Shown: piece by piece, positions 38,932 to 49,425 of the stretch
Position numbering within the stretch: position 1 is the first letter of the stretch
Layout of the letters: the number at the start of each line of letters is the position of its first letter
Source: Cricetomys ansorgei
Lineage: Eukaryota > Chordata > Mammalia > Rodentia > Nesomyidae
Direction: 5' to 3'
Length of the DNA stretch: 64,000 nt
NCBI GenBank assembly: GCA_026225945.1
Contig: JAMJFZ010002475.1
Span: forward strand, 2,350,501-2,414,500
Translations under genes and position numbers: made by a program
The notes under the pieces: generated by a model
What the model saw: the letters and a program-made list of their open reading frames with translations, nothing else
The model's database searches: none
Told to the model about the DNA's origin: nothing

Positions 38932-39860
38932 CCCGCCTGGCGTCGCTCCCGCGGACTCCGCACCCGCAACCGCTCAGGGCGTGCGGTGGTCCCACATCCT
39001 CGGCGCCCCCTGCTCAATCTCGCCAGGCGGTTTCCGAGGGTTACTGGGCCGCCGCGCCTCCCTCCCCAGGCACCTGTCTGGGCCGTGGTCACCCCCTGCC
39101 AGCCTCGCAGACAACCCCACCCTCGCGGTTCTCCGCCCCGGAGGGGCATCCCTGCCTCTGCACCCCTCAGCCCTATGGATCTCGGGTCCCCAGCACAAAG
39201 GCCCCAGGCCCGGGCCCGGGTGGGGGTGGGGTACGCCCCAGCCGCGCCCCCAGCCCCAGGGTTTCAGCTGTGCGCGCCCGGGCCGCTGGTGCGCTCACTC
39301 ACTCACCTCCCGGGCGCGGCTCCGTGCGTCGGTCGAGCTGCACCCGGCGGGGCGGGGCCGCGATCGCGGGGCTGTGGGGCGCCCCGGTTTTGCACGACAC
39401 GGGTGCCGGCGCCCGCGCCAGGACGTGACCGGCCCGCGGGTGGCACACACGCTCCGCCGCCCCGGCTCCCTCCTCCGCCCTCCCGCGCCGCCCGCCTGCC
39501 CGCCCGCAAGCGGGTCTACCCGCCCCGCACCGCGCCGCCGCCGGCAGGGGGCGGAGTCGCGAGCGCAGCCCCGTTGCCAGGCCAACCGCGGGCGGGGTCT
39601 GCCGCTCGCCTGCTCCGCACCACGCGCTGCCGCCTGGCCACTAGCTCCGACTCGTTTCCCATTGGGCGTCCGTGGCCAACAGACGCGCGAGCCGTCCAAT
39701 AACGACAGACAGGGGCGGGGCCACGGCTGTGCGCGCGCCGCCGCACGGCACGCGCCGCTGGCTCCAGCGACCGTGGCACTGCACTGCGCCGAGCCTCACG
39801 GAAGCCACTTCTAGCATCTTGGGGAACCCACCCTGAGAGCCGCGTAGCCCTGGTTCCTCG
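38930..39860 (-). promoter_or_regulatory. GNAZ: CpG island, likely GNAZ promoter
   Basis: This block of roughly 900 bp is by far the densest in CpG in the window, which is otherwise CpG-poor. It holds several GC boxes (39,347-39,359, 39,590-39,597 and 39,712-39,721), a minus-strand CCAAT box (39,661-39,665) and an inverted CCAAT (39,696-39,700). No TATA box stands out. It lies about 24 kb 5' of the GNAZ start codon on the correct strand, comparable with the large first intron known for human GNAZ. Long open frames in both directions across it are GC-driven and not genes. Confidence 0.8.
39307..39600 (-). other. GNAZ: Probable GNAZ non-coding exon 1
   Basis: On the minus strand the sequence reads CCGGGAG followed by GTGAGTGAGTGAG, a consensus 5' splice site with GT at 39,306-39,305, inside the CpG island and just downstream of the CCAAT and GC boxes. 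The exon end at 39,307 is well supported by this donor. The start is only a guess, placed by the distance from the CCAAT box at 39,661-39,665. No start codon that joins the GNAZ frame is expected here. Confidence 0.55.
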
Positions 39861-41577
39861 CGCCCTCGCTTGCCCTCCCCTTGCCTCTACCTCAGTGGGG
39901 TTCGAACTCAGCCCTGGCAACCCGCTCGCTCAGCCTGTCTCTTTGCAAAGTGTGCTCTGCTCTCTCGGATCGTTTCAACAGTCCTTTGGGGCACTTGAAA
40001 ACCCCTGGTGGGTTAAGCTGGCCAGGTTTGCGCAGCATGTCATCCGTTATCTCGTCTCCCCTCCTTTGCAGCACGTAGGGTCACTTTTAGGGAGTCGTCG
40101 TCTCCCCACCTTCACCCCCCACCCCCCACCCCCGTATCCCCAGCAGAGAGAAGCAGAAGGGCATCAGATCATCGAAGCCCCTGCACATTTGGAGAGTCCC
40201 CAGGAGACATCAGACCCTTGGCGAAATGCACCTAAGTGTGATTCTGCTGTGAGATTCTGTTCTCAGTATCAGGAGGAGCCCATGTGCGGGTCTTAGCCAG
40301 GAGCACCTCCCTCCAGTGCAAGAAAGACTCCGGCCCGGGGCCACCATAGTAGTGCATTCTTGTCTTTTCCATCCTTGTAACTTTATGTGTCTTAGAGCCC
40401 AGGATGAGGTGGGCAGGCGTGGGGTGGGGTGGGGTGGGGCATGGCCATGTGTTGGTGCCTGCTAGCTGGATGCTTTGGAGGCGGGACTCCATCCCACCAT
40501 CTTCTTGGGAAAGTGTCCTCTGCCATGAAACGGAGACTGTTGTATTAAGTACCCCAAGGGGACAGCCCGTCTGTGAAAGCGCTGCCTACATTTAGGGATG
40601 GGCCAGGTACTGGGTATGGGCACTGCTGAGACCAACCTAGACACGGTCCAGTGCTCTCTAGAGGTAACCGCTGGGGACCAAAGGAATTTTGCTAACATTG
40701 AAGAACGCGTTTACCAAGTCACCAGGCTGCGGGGCGGGTCTTCTTTCACTGGGACCCTGCTGTGAGTCAGTTTCCTACTCTGTCAAAGAAGGCAGTTTGG
40801 ACGCCTCAGAGGAAAACTGTGAGGTTTCACGTATTGTAGGAAATGCACGTCCGTGAGTGATCAGGGCCCGGCAGAGGCAGTTTCCACAGCAGGTTCGGGG
40901 TCAGTGTTGAGCCCTTTGCAGAGGGTAAAACCTATGCAAGAATTACAGCATTCCAGGTCGGAGAGCAGAGGCTAGCCCTTAGAGGGTCCTGGACACGATC
41001 CTAGCAACTAGCTCCCTCAAAGTGAGAGGCTTTTGTATCACCTGGTTTTTTACTAGTGACCTGTACATGGTACATACCTCTAGAATATGGCTCTGCTCAC
41101 TTTTAAAAGGAAGACCCTGGCAGCTATAGAGCAGAGGGTAGAAAGAAGCATGGTCACCCATCCTTGTAGTCACGTAGTTTACAGCGATCCAGTGGGGTTT
41201 GAGAGGGGGCACTGAGCACCGGGCTAACTTTTTGAAGAAAGATGCTCGGGCAGGAGCTACGGCAAGAGCAGGGAGGTCAGGAATCAGAGAGAAGTGAGTT
41301 CCAGGGTGGGCACGAAGGAACATGAGGTCTCTCGAGAGCCTAGAACACTAGCACCCATCAAACACACAAGGCTACTAGGGATAGCCCTCAGCTAGCTAAT
41401 GGCCTTTGAGTAAGATTGAGGAGATTGACTTAAGATCCAGCAGAAACTAAAGATTAGCTTTTTACACCCAAGAGGGCAAGTGTTGCATTATGTGTGCTAG
41501 GCGTGGGCTCGCACACCGTGTGAACTCTGCTGCTGGGAATAATCAGGTAACGAAAACGATGGGTAGTTCACCCAGAG

Positions 41578-41784
41578 CAGGGGTTCTCAACCTGTGGGTG
41601 GCGACCCCTTTGGGGCTCGAATGACCCTTTCCCAGGGGTCGCCTAAGGCCATCTGCATATCATAACAGTAGCAACATCACAGCTTTGATAACAGCAAATG
41701 AAAATAATCTTACAGTTGATGGGCCACTACAACATGAGGAACTGTGTTAAAGGGTCGCAGCGTTAGGGAGGTTGAGAGCCACTG
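41578..41784 (+). mobile_element. URR1-type hAT-Charlie DNA element
   Basis: Starts CAGGGGTTCTCAACCTGTGG, contains CGACCCCTTTGGGG, CAGGGGTCGCCTAAGGCC and CAACATGAGGAACTGTGTTA, and ends GGTTGAGAGCCACTG. The flanks ACCCAGAG (41,570-41,577) and ACCTAGAG (41,785-41,792) form an 8-bp target duplication with one mismatch, as expected for hAT. Confidence 0.9.
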
Positions 41785-42699
41785 ACCTAGAGAAAATAGG
41801 AATAGGCTGAGAAGTTAGTCTACGTAAGGCCTAGTTCAGGGTAGAGCCTGTTGCAGCTGTGGAATCACAGGGACACCTGTTCCCTAATGACTCCCCCCCC
41901 CCCCCACCAGTCCCCGCAGCTAGCTCTCCACTAGCCTTCCTGCTTCCCCAGTATGGGCAGGGGCTGTCCTGCCCCTCTCTGGGTCTTCAGCCACACAGGG
42001 CCTGGCCTGCAGGGTTACTGTCTGTCCTGGCTGGCTCTTTTCCATGTCCTTCCTGTCCTGCCCCCAAGACTAACTGATTCTCCAACTGTGGCAACTGTGT
42101 GGGTTTCTGTACTATGCTTCCCTGGGGTGGTGGTGAAGGGGGTTCCATATATCCCCCCCCCACACTTTAATGTGCCAGACTGCACCTGGGTTAGTTATAA
42201 ATATCCAGGCCTGCCACTCACCTTTCAGCGGAGAAGAAAGCAACACAAACAAACAGGAAGGCACGGCCGGCACAAACTTTATTTTTAATCTTTACCCTCT
42301 GTCTCAAAATGAATCTTGGGCCTGCCTTTTAGTATCTCTAGGGGCAGCAGCCGGCGACAGACACTTGGGAAACAAAATCCGAGCTGCCGAGGGTCTTGGC
42401 TTTGCCCTCAGCTGGCAAGACCTTGGACATTAGACTTCCCCTTCAGGCCTCAATTCCTTCCCAAGGAAGGGGGCTAGCTAGAAGCTAGCCTCTCATCTTA
42501 CAACTTCTTTGACCTCACCTCTTCTCAGCCTTCCCCTAGCTCGTGTCTGTCTCAACTCAGACAGTAGACTCAGGCAGCAGGGACACCAGCCACTGGGGAT
42601 TTCCTGGGAAGCTCAGATGCAGGTGCAAAGTCAGGCCAGAATCAAGTCCCAGTTCGAGGATGCACAGCTTCTGCCGGTGTTTACCAAACCCAGGCTCGT

Positions 42700-42792
42700 T
42701 CCAGTGCTGAGGATGCCGAGGCTCAGAGACTGATAGGTCCAAAGTCACAGAGCTGGAACGAGATACATTTAGGCGTCAAATCTAGGCTTTGG
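42700..42792 (+). mobile_element. MIR SINE fragment
   Basis: GCCGAGGCTCAGAGACTGAT, GTCCAAAGTCACAGAGCTGG and GTCAAATCTAGGC follow the MIR core order (GAGGCTCAGAGAGG, AAGGTCACACAGC, GATTCGAACCCAGG). Confidence 0.65.
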
Positions 42793-43556
42793 AAGTCCTT
42801 GTGGGAAATTCACAACAAAACAAAAACAAACAAACAAAAAACCCAACAGTTCACTGGAAGTAGTAGGAAAGTGAATTCCCTGAGCTGTCTGTGGGCAGAG
42901 CTAGCTGCTACACCCAGACCCCCTTCACCTCCCCAGGGAGAAACTGGAGAAGAGTACTGGGAGCCACTGGTCATCAGGGAACACGGGGAGCAAGAGAGAG
43001 AGCTGTTGAGATCCCTGCCGTGCCTCTCCACCCCATGGCCACGGTCACCTGCCACCCGACATCCTCAGGGATGAAGAAGGATGATGCCCTCAAAGAGGAA
43101 ATTCCCTGGTGCTAATTGGCACCGAGAGACCTTTAGGCTAATTAACCTGCTCATTTGCCTCTCTAGAGTAAATTAGAGGGTTTAGCTGGGGAGGCCAAAA
43201 GAGAGCCCTTTGCTGGTGGCTACCTCCTGAGGTGGGGCGGGGGCGCAACAGGAGGCTTTGTAGTGGGCACAGTGAGCCTGGTGGAGAGGCTTTGGCAGAG
43301 GGACTGGCTGCCAGGCAGTAGTCACAGGTGGCCCTCATGTTGCAGTGAAGAGAGCTCCCTTTGTTCCCTTCCCATTGCCATGAACTGGAAAGGCAGCTCT
43401 GATAGCCGGGGTCTTTTCTGGGTGTTGTTGCTTGTGCCTGGTTCTGGGTTCTCCAGAAGGAGAGAGGTAGGTCCTGTGTACCAGGACATCATTGCGCTCT
43501 GCTTCCAACACCAACGTCCCAGCTGTGCCATGGCGGGGTCGGGGTGGGGGGATTTT

Positions 43557-43922
43557 CTGTTATGGTTTCGTTATCAAATGGCTCCCTACAGGTTCATGTG
43601 ATCGAACACTTGGTCCCCAGCTAAAGGCACTGTTGGGATGGGGGTGTTGTAGACCCTTTAGGGGATGAAGCCTAGCTGGAGGAAGTGGGTCAACCAGGGG
43701 TGTGCCTCAAAGCTTATAGCCTGTGTACCCCCACGCCCCCCCAGTCACTGTCCAGCACGTGCTTCCCATTCTGCAGAAATGTGAGCTGGCAGGGGGATCC
43801 CAGCTTTATGTTTCCCTTGCCACCCGCCGCCACGCCCTCCCTGCCGAGATGGACTGTACCTCCAGGGCTAGCGTTTGCTTGTGAAGTGTTTAGTCGCAGC
43901 AGTGAGGAAAGAAACCAGTACG
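43557..43922 (+). mobile_element. MaLR-type rodent LTR
   Basis: Starts GTTATGGTTTCGTTATCAAA, with ACACTTGGTCCCCAGCTAAA, GGCACTGTTGGGATG, GCTGGAGGAAGTGGGTCA and GGGTGTGCCTCAAAGCTTAT. No clear AATAAA remains. Confidence 0.65.
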
Positions 43923-44739
43923 GTCCTCTTAGGGCATCTCCCGACACAGCCCCGGGATGGCAATGGATCACGAGGAGCCCCTGCCTCACACACAGCCTCC
44001 TCTCCCAGAAACTCCTCCAAAGCGCCCCAGCCTCTCCCCTGCCAAAAAGCCCGAACTTCCTCTTCTTCATCCTCCTCCCAGCCATTCTGAATCAGCCACC
44101 CCAACTCTTCTCCAACTGTACCTCCCCACCTCCCACCCTTTCCCTTCCCACCTAGGGAATAAATCCACCATCTTGCCTAAGGTCCTTTGCCTGCCTTTAC
44201 CATCTGCAGGGGTAGTCCTTTATCCGTCTCCCCCAACCTCCCCCTGGGGGAAAGACATGCCCATTACCCCCTCTCCCATGCCCCTTCCCTCTCCTCTCCC
44301 TTATCTCTGTCCCTTGTCCCTGTCCTCTGTCCTTCTGGAGGCAAATACATTGCCTTTGTGCTAAGAATCTGGCATCTGGGTGTGCTCTGTGCCAACCCCA
44401 AGGTCCTTGCAAGTCCTGCTTCCTGCATGGCTCCAGCTATTTCCAAAACCCCTTGGCAGAGTCTGGATTCCTGTCTTTTTTTTTTTTTTTTTTTTAAGAC
44501 TGGGACACAGATTTTTTTTTTTTGGGGAGGGGACAGGAGATGACTGTTTTACATCCCGCACTTTCTGTCTCAGGCTCTGTTCCAGGCTCCAGTAGCTTTG
44601 ATGTAGTTTGGATGTGGAAGGGGGCCCGACGTTCCCCCACCACTCTGCAGGGGATCTGGTGGATCTTTCTTTACCTATGACAAAATACTTGGGAAAATCG
44701 ATGCAGAGGAGGGAAGACTGACATTCACTCATGGTTTTC

Positions 44740-45152
44740 TAGTCTTTGGTCCATGTTCATGGGGCTTCTACCAAAGCACCGCGGTGGCAGCTTTGGTAGA
44801 GCAGACCCGCTCGCTTTATTAGGAAGGTTGGGGTGAGGGGAGATAGAGAAAGGAGAGAGGGGAAGAGAGACAAAGATGGGGGAGGATTTCCTCCCTTTTT
44901 TTTGGGTGGGGGGGAGGGAATGAGATATAGTGTTCAAAGGCACAGCCCTAGTGACCTACTTCTAACCATCCCCACTTCCAAATAGCTTATTCGGCTAGGA
45001 ACGACAAACTCATCGTGGATTAGACCATTGGTGAGGCTAATTAATGAGGTCACCACGCCAATCACCTCTCAACTGAGGCACTTGCTGGGGACCGAGTACT
45101 CAACACACAGACCTTCAGGGATATTTTATGACCAAACCATAACAGTACAACG
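44740..45152 (-). mobile_element. MaLR-type LTR, reverse
   Basis: On the minus strand it starts TGTTATGGTTTGGTCATAAA, with TACTCGGTCCCCAGCAAGTG, GAGAGGTGATTGGCG and AGGTCACTAGGGCTGTGCCT, the same plan as the copy at 43.6 kb. The right-hand start is clear and the other end is approximate. Confidence 0.6.
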
Positions 45153-45204
45153 GAAGAGACGGGTCTCTGCAGGCCCGGATCTGCGGCAGTGAGCGGCAAT
45201 ATCT

Positions 45205-45295
45205 CAGGTCTCTACGCCGCGACCGAGGCTTGCGTCTACGCGGTGATCGATTCTACGTCTACGGTTGATGCCTCGGAGGCTCGGGTCACCAAAGG
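45205..45295. other. CpG-rich TCTACG cluster
   Basis: TCTACG occurs at 45,211, 45,235, 45,252 and 45,258, with many further CpG in about 90 bases, between an LTR and the RSPH14 exon at 45,450. No gene or promoter element is recognised in it. Confidence 0.5.
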
Positions 45296-45449
45296 CTTCC
45301 GTCTTAAGTCACCTCTAGGGCCTCTCTTCTCATGTCTAGCTCCAGACACACTGCATCCGTGAACTCCTGCCCACTCCTCCGATCAATCCCCTCCCTCGGG
45401 TAATCGGCACCGCGGGAAGGACCCTCAAACGCCTTCTCCTGTTCCGCAG

Positions 45450-45675
45450 GTGCCCGAGGCATCGTCAGCAGTGGCCTGATCTCCTCACTGGTGGGGAAGC
45501 TGAAGAACGAGAACGAACACATTCAGGAGATCATCCTGGACACTCTGGCACCGTGCCTGCAGGAAGATGCCACCCAGGCACTGGCCAGCCAGGCTGTCCT
45601 CCGCTTTAAGGAGAAACTCCTTAGTTATAACCCCAGAATCCGCAGCAAGGCAGCTCGGGCCCTCATTGCCATCAG
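45450..45675 (+). CDS. RSPH14: RSPH14 internal exon (armadillo/HEAT repeats)
   Basis: Radial spoke head 14 homolog (RTDR1) is a cilium/flagellum protein of about 348 residues built from armadillo/HEAT-type helical repeats. This exon reads [13 protein letters not shown] and continues through [16 protein letters not shown] to [12 protein letters not shown], matching the middle of the human protein. The acceptor is TTCCGCAG before 45,450 and the donor is AG/GTGAGA at 45,676. The first two bases finish a glycine codon begun in the upstream exon, and the last two (AG) begin a serine finished by the next exon. It is 226 bases long and the frame is open throughout. The 5' exons (about 147 residues) are not seen in the window. 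Confidence 0.95.
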
Positions 45676-47157
45676 GTGAGATCTCTTTTGTGTTGACTAA
45701 GTGGCCACCTCCTTGAGTTTCTGCCGAAGGCCAGAGAACGCCTTCGAGCTACACCTGGCCGTTCAGTAGACCAGCAGTGAGGCTTTACCCAGCCATGTCT
45801 GCCACAGAACCCAAGGCATCTACTCAGCCACACTTCCTCTAACTTCCTTGTGCCCTGGGGGAAGGAGGCAGACAGTGGCCACTGAGTACGCAAAAATGCC
45901 AGGCATTGACTTATAAAGTGAACAGTTGGACAACGGCCAAGGAAGGAGACATCTGCCTTTAGAGGTGAGAAAACAGAAGCATGAGGTGTGGTCACTTGCT
46001 CCGGTTCACACAGGACCACAGTCTAAGCCCAGTGTTTGAAGCTCAGAGCCTTCAAACACTAACAATTAGTTCTGTGTCCCCGGGGACCCCTTTGCCTGGG
46101 CCCACATCTCCTCAGTGCAAACGGGTTGTGGGGGGAGCTCTCGCCGTCCCCTAAGTCCTGGTTTTCCTTCTATCTGGGAGTCTTACTAGAGGGCCAGGCC
46201 AGTATTTCTGGCTGGTATCTTCCAGCCCTGGGTTGCTTGTTATTATGGCTATTCCTGGATCCATCCATAAGTATTACTTTCAGGTCTTTGACCAGAGGTC
46301 CCCATCCAATGAAACTCTGACTACAGGATTTCTCTCAAAGTGCAGCTTCTGCTCAACTCCTCTGCCCGCCTCCCCTTCAGCCCGAATTCATTACCTTACC
46401 ATCCCCTTACAATTTTGTGTCACCCACACAGTGGGTTTGTTCTGTTTGCTGCTGTAGTGTAAGGGCTAGATCACATGCCCCCAAACGTCAAGTGCTGCGG
46501 CAGATAGAATCAGCTCTTGCCTCAGTGTCTGGAAATAGTACCTGCCTTGTGTCAGCCAGTCGATGAAGTCAGGGCAGCCCCACGGGTGGACCCAGGATTT
46601 GGTGTCCTTGACAAATCACCTCAGGGTAAAGACCAAATGGCCCAGAAAGCCAATAGCATCACAGCGTCACAGAGAAGTGGCTGCCAGATCTGTTTCCTAA
46701 ACAGTGTTCTCATAAAACACCCATGTCTTTGAGGCGTTAAAAGCTCTGCAAAATGATGTCTGTGCACTGTGACATTACCACGGGGCCTTTGGGGAGGGTT
46801 TCTTGCCAAGAAGCCCCTTTTTTTTTTGGTAGGATAATGTTGGCCTTCTCATGGTTGAGAAACTCCCGGGAAGTTTACCACCCTCCTTTCCGCAACTCCG
46901 TACAATGCCGGAAGCCAAGACGAACATGTCTTCTTCATTCACTCGCAGGGCTTAGAACGGGGCTCATTCTCCCCTGGGCCTCTTTATCTCTTTCGCTGGC
47001 AGCAAGCCACAAGACAGCAAAACTTACTGGTGTTCTTCAGCGCCTTGGTCATGGCTAGTCCTGGACCACCAATAATAGTCCCAAGACAGGCCCTATCTTT
47101 GTGCACGTCCCGGGATGTTCCTGGGCTTTATCTCCTTTTGTCCTCTCTGTGCTCCAG
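45676..47157 (+). other. RSPH14: RSPH14 intron
   Basis: Bounded by GTGAGA and CTCCAG. It contains a MIR fragment near 46.0 kb and otherwise unique sequence without a gene. Confidence 0.85.
45955..46060 (+). mobile_element. MIR SINE fragment
   Basis: GGTGAGAAAACAGAAGCATG, TGGTCACTTGCTCCGGTTCA and CACAGGACCACAGTCTAAGC match the MIR core order. Confidence 0.65.
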
Positions 47158-47294
47158 TGTCCCTTTGGAGGGCAAGAACCAGGTGTGGCAGTTTGAAGTG
47201 ATTCCTATCCTGGTGCAGCTGTTGTCAGATGAAGATGAAGAGGTACAGGCTAATGCCGCCGGGGCCCTGATGCATGCTACGGTGACCACCGAAG
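47158..47294 (+). CDS. RSPH14: RSPH14 penultimate exon
   Basis: Follows acceptor GTGCTCCAG and ends at donor GAAG/GTAAGG. With the split serine it reads [23 protein letters not shown] and goes on to [15 protein letters not shown], one armadillo-like repeat. It is 137 bases long: one base completes the previous codon and one base starts the glycine finished in the last exon. The join to both neighbours keeps frame. The acidic stretch SDEDEE is a loop region, where I recall the human protein as less acidic (from memory). Confidence 0.95.
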
Positions 47295-47759
47295 GTAAGG
47301 CAAGGGTGCCCTTAGCATCGGATCGCTGAGGCTGGGTGAGTACAGGCAGGAGGGAAGAGTGAGCTCCCCCAGCTTGCCAGCAGCCACGAGCTTTCTGAGT
47401 GCATCCTTCTCAGGTCAAGGACCACGTACTGACCCCTCAGGCCTCTACGCCTTGTCAAAATCCACTTTTTGGTCTAGGATTGAAGTCCTTTGGAAATTTG
47501 GTCCGAGGTTCAGCCCTCTCTCCTTCAGGCACACTGGGCTACCAGTGAATGACTCTCCCAAGTCATTCACATTAGGACTTCTGCCTGCCTTTACACTAAG
47601 CCATTTCCTTGGCCTAAAGACCTTGCCTCAGACTGAGGTCTCCTGTGGACCATGATTCTGAGATTGATTAGTTTGGTGGTTATGATTCTGTTATCCCTGG
47701 GTCTAAGCAGATTATGGGGCCCTTGACCTTATGTGTTTTTCTTTAAAAAAATTTAGAAG

Positions 47760-47950
47760 TATTTTTAGTGATGTGTAGGGGTGGGTGTGTGTGTGTGTGT
47801 GCGTGTGTAAATGCAATCAGATGCTTTTTCCCCTGGAGCTGGGATAACAGGTAGTTGTGAGCTGCCCAGTGTGGGTGCTGGGAGCAGAACTCAGGTCCTG
47901 CATAAGAGCAGCACCACACTCTTATTCTCTGAGCCATCTCTCCACCCCAC
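47760..47950 (-). mobile_element. B2 SINE
   Basis: On the minus strand it begins GGGGTGGAGAGATGGCTCAG, then GGACCTGAGTTCTGCTCCCA, GCTCACAACTACCTGTTATC and a CA-rich/A-rich end (a GT tract on the plus strand at about 47,787-47,806). Confidence 0.9.
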
Positions 47951-48981
47951 AGCCCCCCTTTAAAATGTTTCTTGATCATGACTACTTTATCTAGTCGTGG
48001 GATAAGGCACATAAGAATACAGACACATCTTCCCCTGTATCCCCCAGCCCAGGATTCCCATCCAGGCAGACTTCAAGGCTAAGCTACCCAACCACTGGCT
48101 GAGGGAAGAGACCTAGGGTCAGAGACCAGATAGACTAGGTGTGGCCTTCTTCTGTCCACACTCACCCACCTCAGCCCTGTGCTCGATGCTTCCTTTATGT
48201 TTCCTGGTGACTCTGTGGGTCTTGGATCTATAATCAATACGTTTCAGAGTCTCCCAAAGAGAGAGGCTTCCAGAAGCTCCCCACTGGACCCTAGCAGTAG
48301 AATTTGAGATACAGGAGAGGTTAGGGCTTTCTCAGAGTCTCTTTCCATCATTTAACTTCACCAAGGGGAGGTTGACTATATACAGAGCAGGGTACCCCAT
48401 GTGTCTTCATATTGGGGCTACCTCAGCCCAAGCTTATGTGGGAGGACTTGGAAGACCAGAGAGGGACCTGTCAGGCTAGAAACTGAGAGGTCAGGACTTA
48501 GGGATATGCCACCCATTCCCAGCTGGGTCTCTGAGTCCTTATCTTATGTCAGGCCCTGAGCCGGAGGATGGGACATAGCAGTGTTGGCCTTGGGTGTCTA
48601 CAGTTGTCAGGGAGGCAGAATGATGCCCGACATGGAGGAGGAGCTGGCGTGGGGGGTGGGGCTAAGGCAGGTGCTAAGCCTCCTCTGGGAGTGGCTTGAG
48701 GGCTCTATCACTAAGCTGTACCTTTGTGCTTACCATGTTTAGCAGTTGCTAAAAATGTACCTGCCGTAGGAACATATGGTTGTTTGTTTGTTTGTTTGTT
48801 TCTTTCTTTTCTTTTTTTTCCCCCTTAAAAAATACTGTGTATCTTGTCTCAGGAAGACTGATTGCAGGTAGGGATAGGGTTGACACAGTTAGGCTCTTTA
48901 GGGGACCCAACAGGCAGAGGAAGAAAGGGATGACCCAGGTTAGACTCAGCAGAAGAGTACAGCAAAGATGGGGGCAGGGGG

Positions 48982-49006
48982 AAGAAGAAGAAGAAGAAGA
49001 AGAAGG
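48982..49006. repeat. (GAA)n microsatellite
   Basis: Eight GAA units about 100 bases before the last RSPH14 exon. Confidence 0.95.
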
Positions 49007-49110
49007 TGGGTACAGGGGGCCTTGCTCCTAAGTCACCCCAGGCAGTGGGACAGGCGGAGACGGCCCCTTCAGTGCAGACGACTGGGACATCCACTGTCTG
49101 TGGCCGGCAG

Positions 49111-49352
49111 GGAAATACGCAGCCCTGGATTCGGACGCCATCGCCCCACTCATTGAGTTGCTCTGCTCCGCGCCCACGACCAAGGTGTGTCTGAATGCCA
49201 CGAAGGCCCTCACCATGCTGGCCGAGGCCCCCGAGGGTCGCAAGCTACTACAGTCCCGGCTGTCTACCTTCCGGCTCCTCCAGAAGCACCAAAACGAGGC
49301 CATAGCGCGAGCAGCTGACATAGCCATCCGAGTGATTGAGTGGAAGCCCTGA
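49111..49352 (+). CDS. RSPH14: RSPH14 last coding exon with stop
   Basis: Follows acceptor TGGCCGGCAG. It completes the split glycine and reads [10 protein letters not shown], then [18 protein letters not shown], a stretch strongly conserved in RSPH14, and ends RVIEWKP with TGA at 49,350-49,352. Together with the two preceding exons it gives 201 residues, the C-terminal 58 percent of a family of about 348. The three exons join in frame with no stop or frameshift, so the gene looks functional here. GC content is higher than in the introns. Confidence 0.96.
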
Positions 49353-49425
49353 GTTCCTTTGGGGCCAGACCCGGATAGGCTACCCTCTCTGCCTGAATAA
49401 ATGAATCCGATCTCCTCGTGCCGGA
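49353..49425 (+). terminator. RSPH14: RSPH14 3' UTR and polyadenylation signal
   Basis: A canonical AATAAA is at 49,396-49,401, only 44 bases after the stop codon. Cleavage is expected 10-30 bases later, giving a very short 3' UTR of about 65-75 bases. The exact cleavage site is inferred. Confidence 0.8.

Larger units (their letters stand above)
39861..45449 (+). other. RSPH14: Interval between GNAZ promoter and RSPH14 exon
   Basis: Intronic to RSPH14 if the human arrangement holds. It contains a URR1 element (41.58 kb), a MIR (42.7 kb), MaLR-type LTRs (43.6 and 44.8-45.15 kb) and a CpG-rich patch at 45.2 kb. The stretches 39.9-41.5 and 41.8-42.7 kb hold no gene I can see. Confidence 0.75.
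47295..49110 (+). other. RSPH14: RSPH14 last intron
   Basis: Bounded by GTAAGG and GGCCGGCAG. It holds a minus-strand B2 SINE (47.76-47.95 kb), a GTTT/pyrimidine run near 48,781-48,825 and a GAA microsatellite just before the last exon. No other coding sequence is seen. Confidence 0.85.

Noticed and set aside
38701..39814. Open frames of 333 and 316 codons across the CpG island, plus strand
   Set aside because: They are Pro/Arg/Ala-rich, overlap in two frames, run through a GA microsatellite and match no family I know. GC-rich islands lack stop codons by composition.
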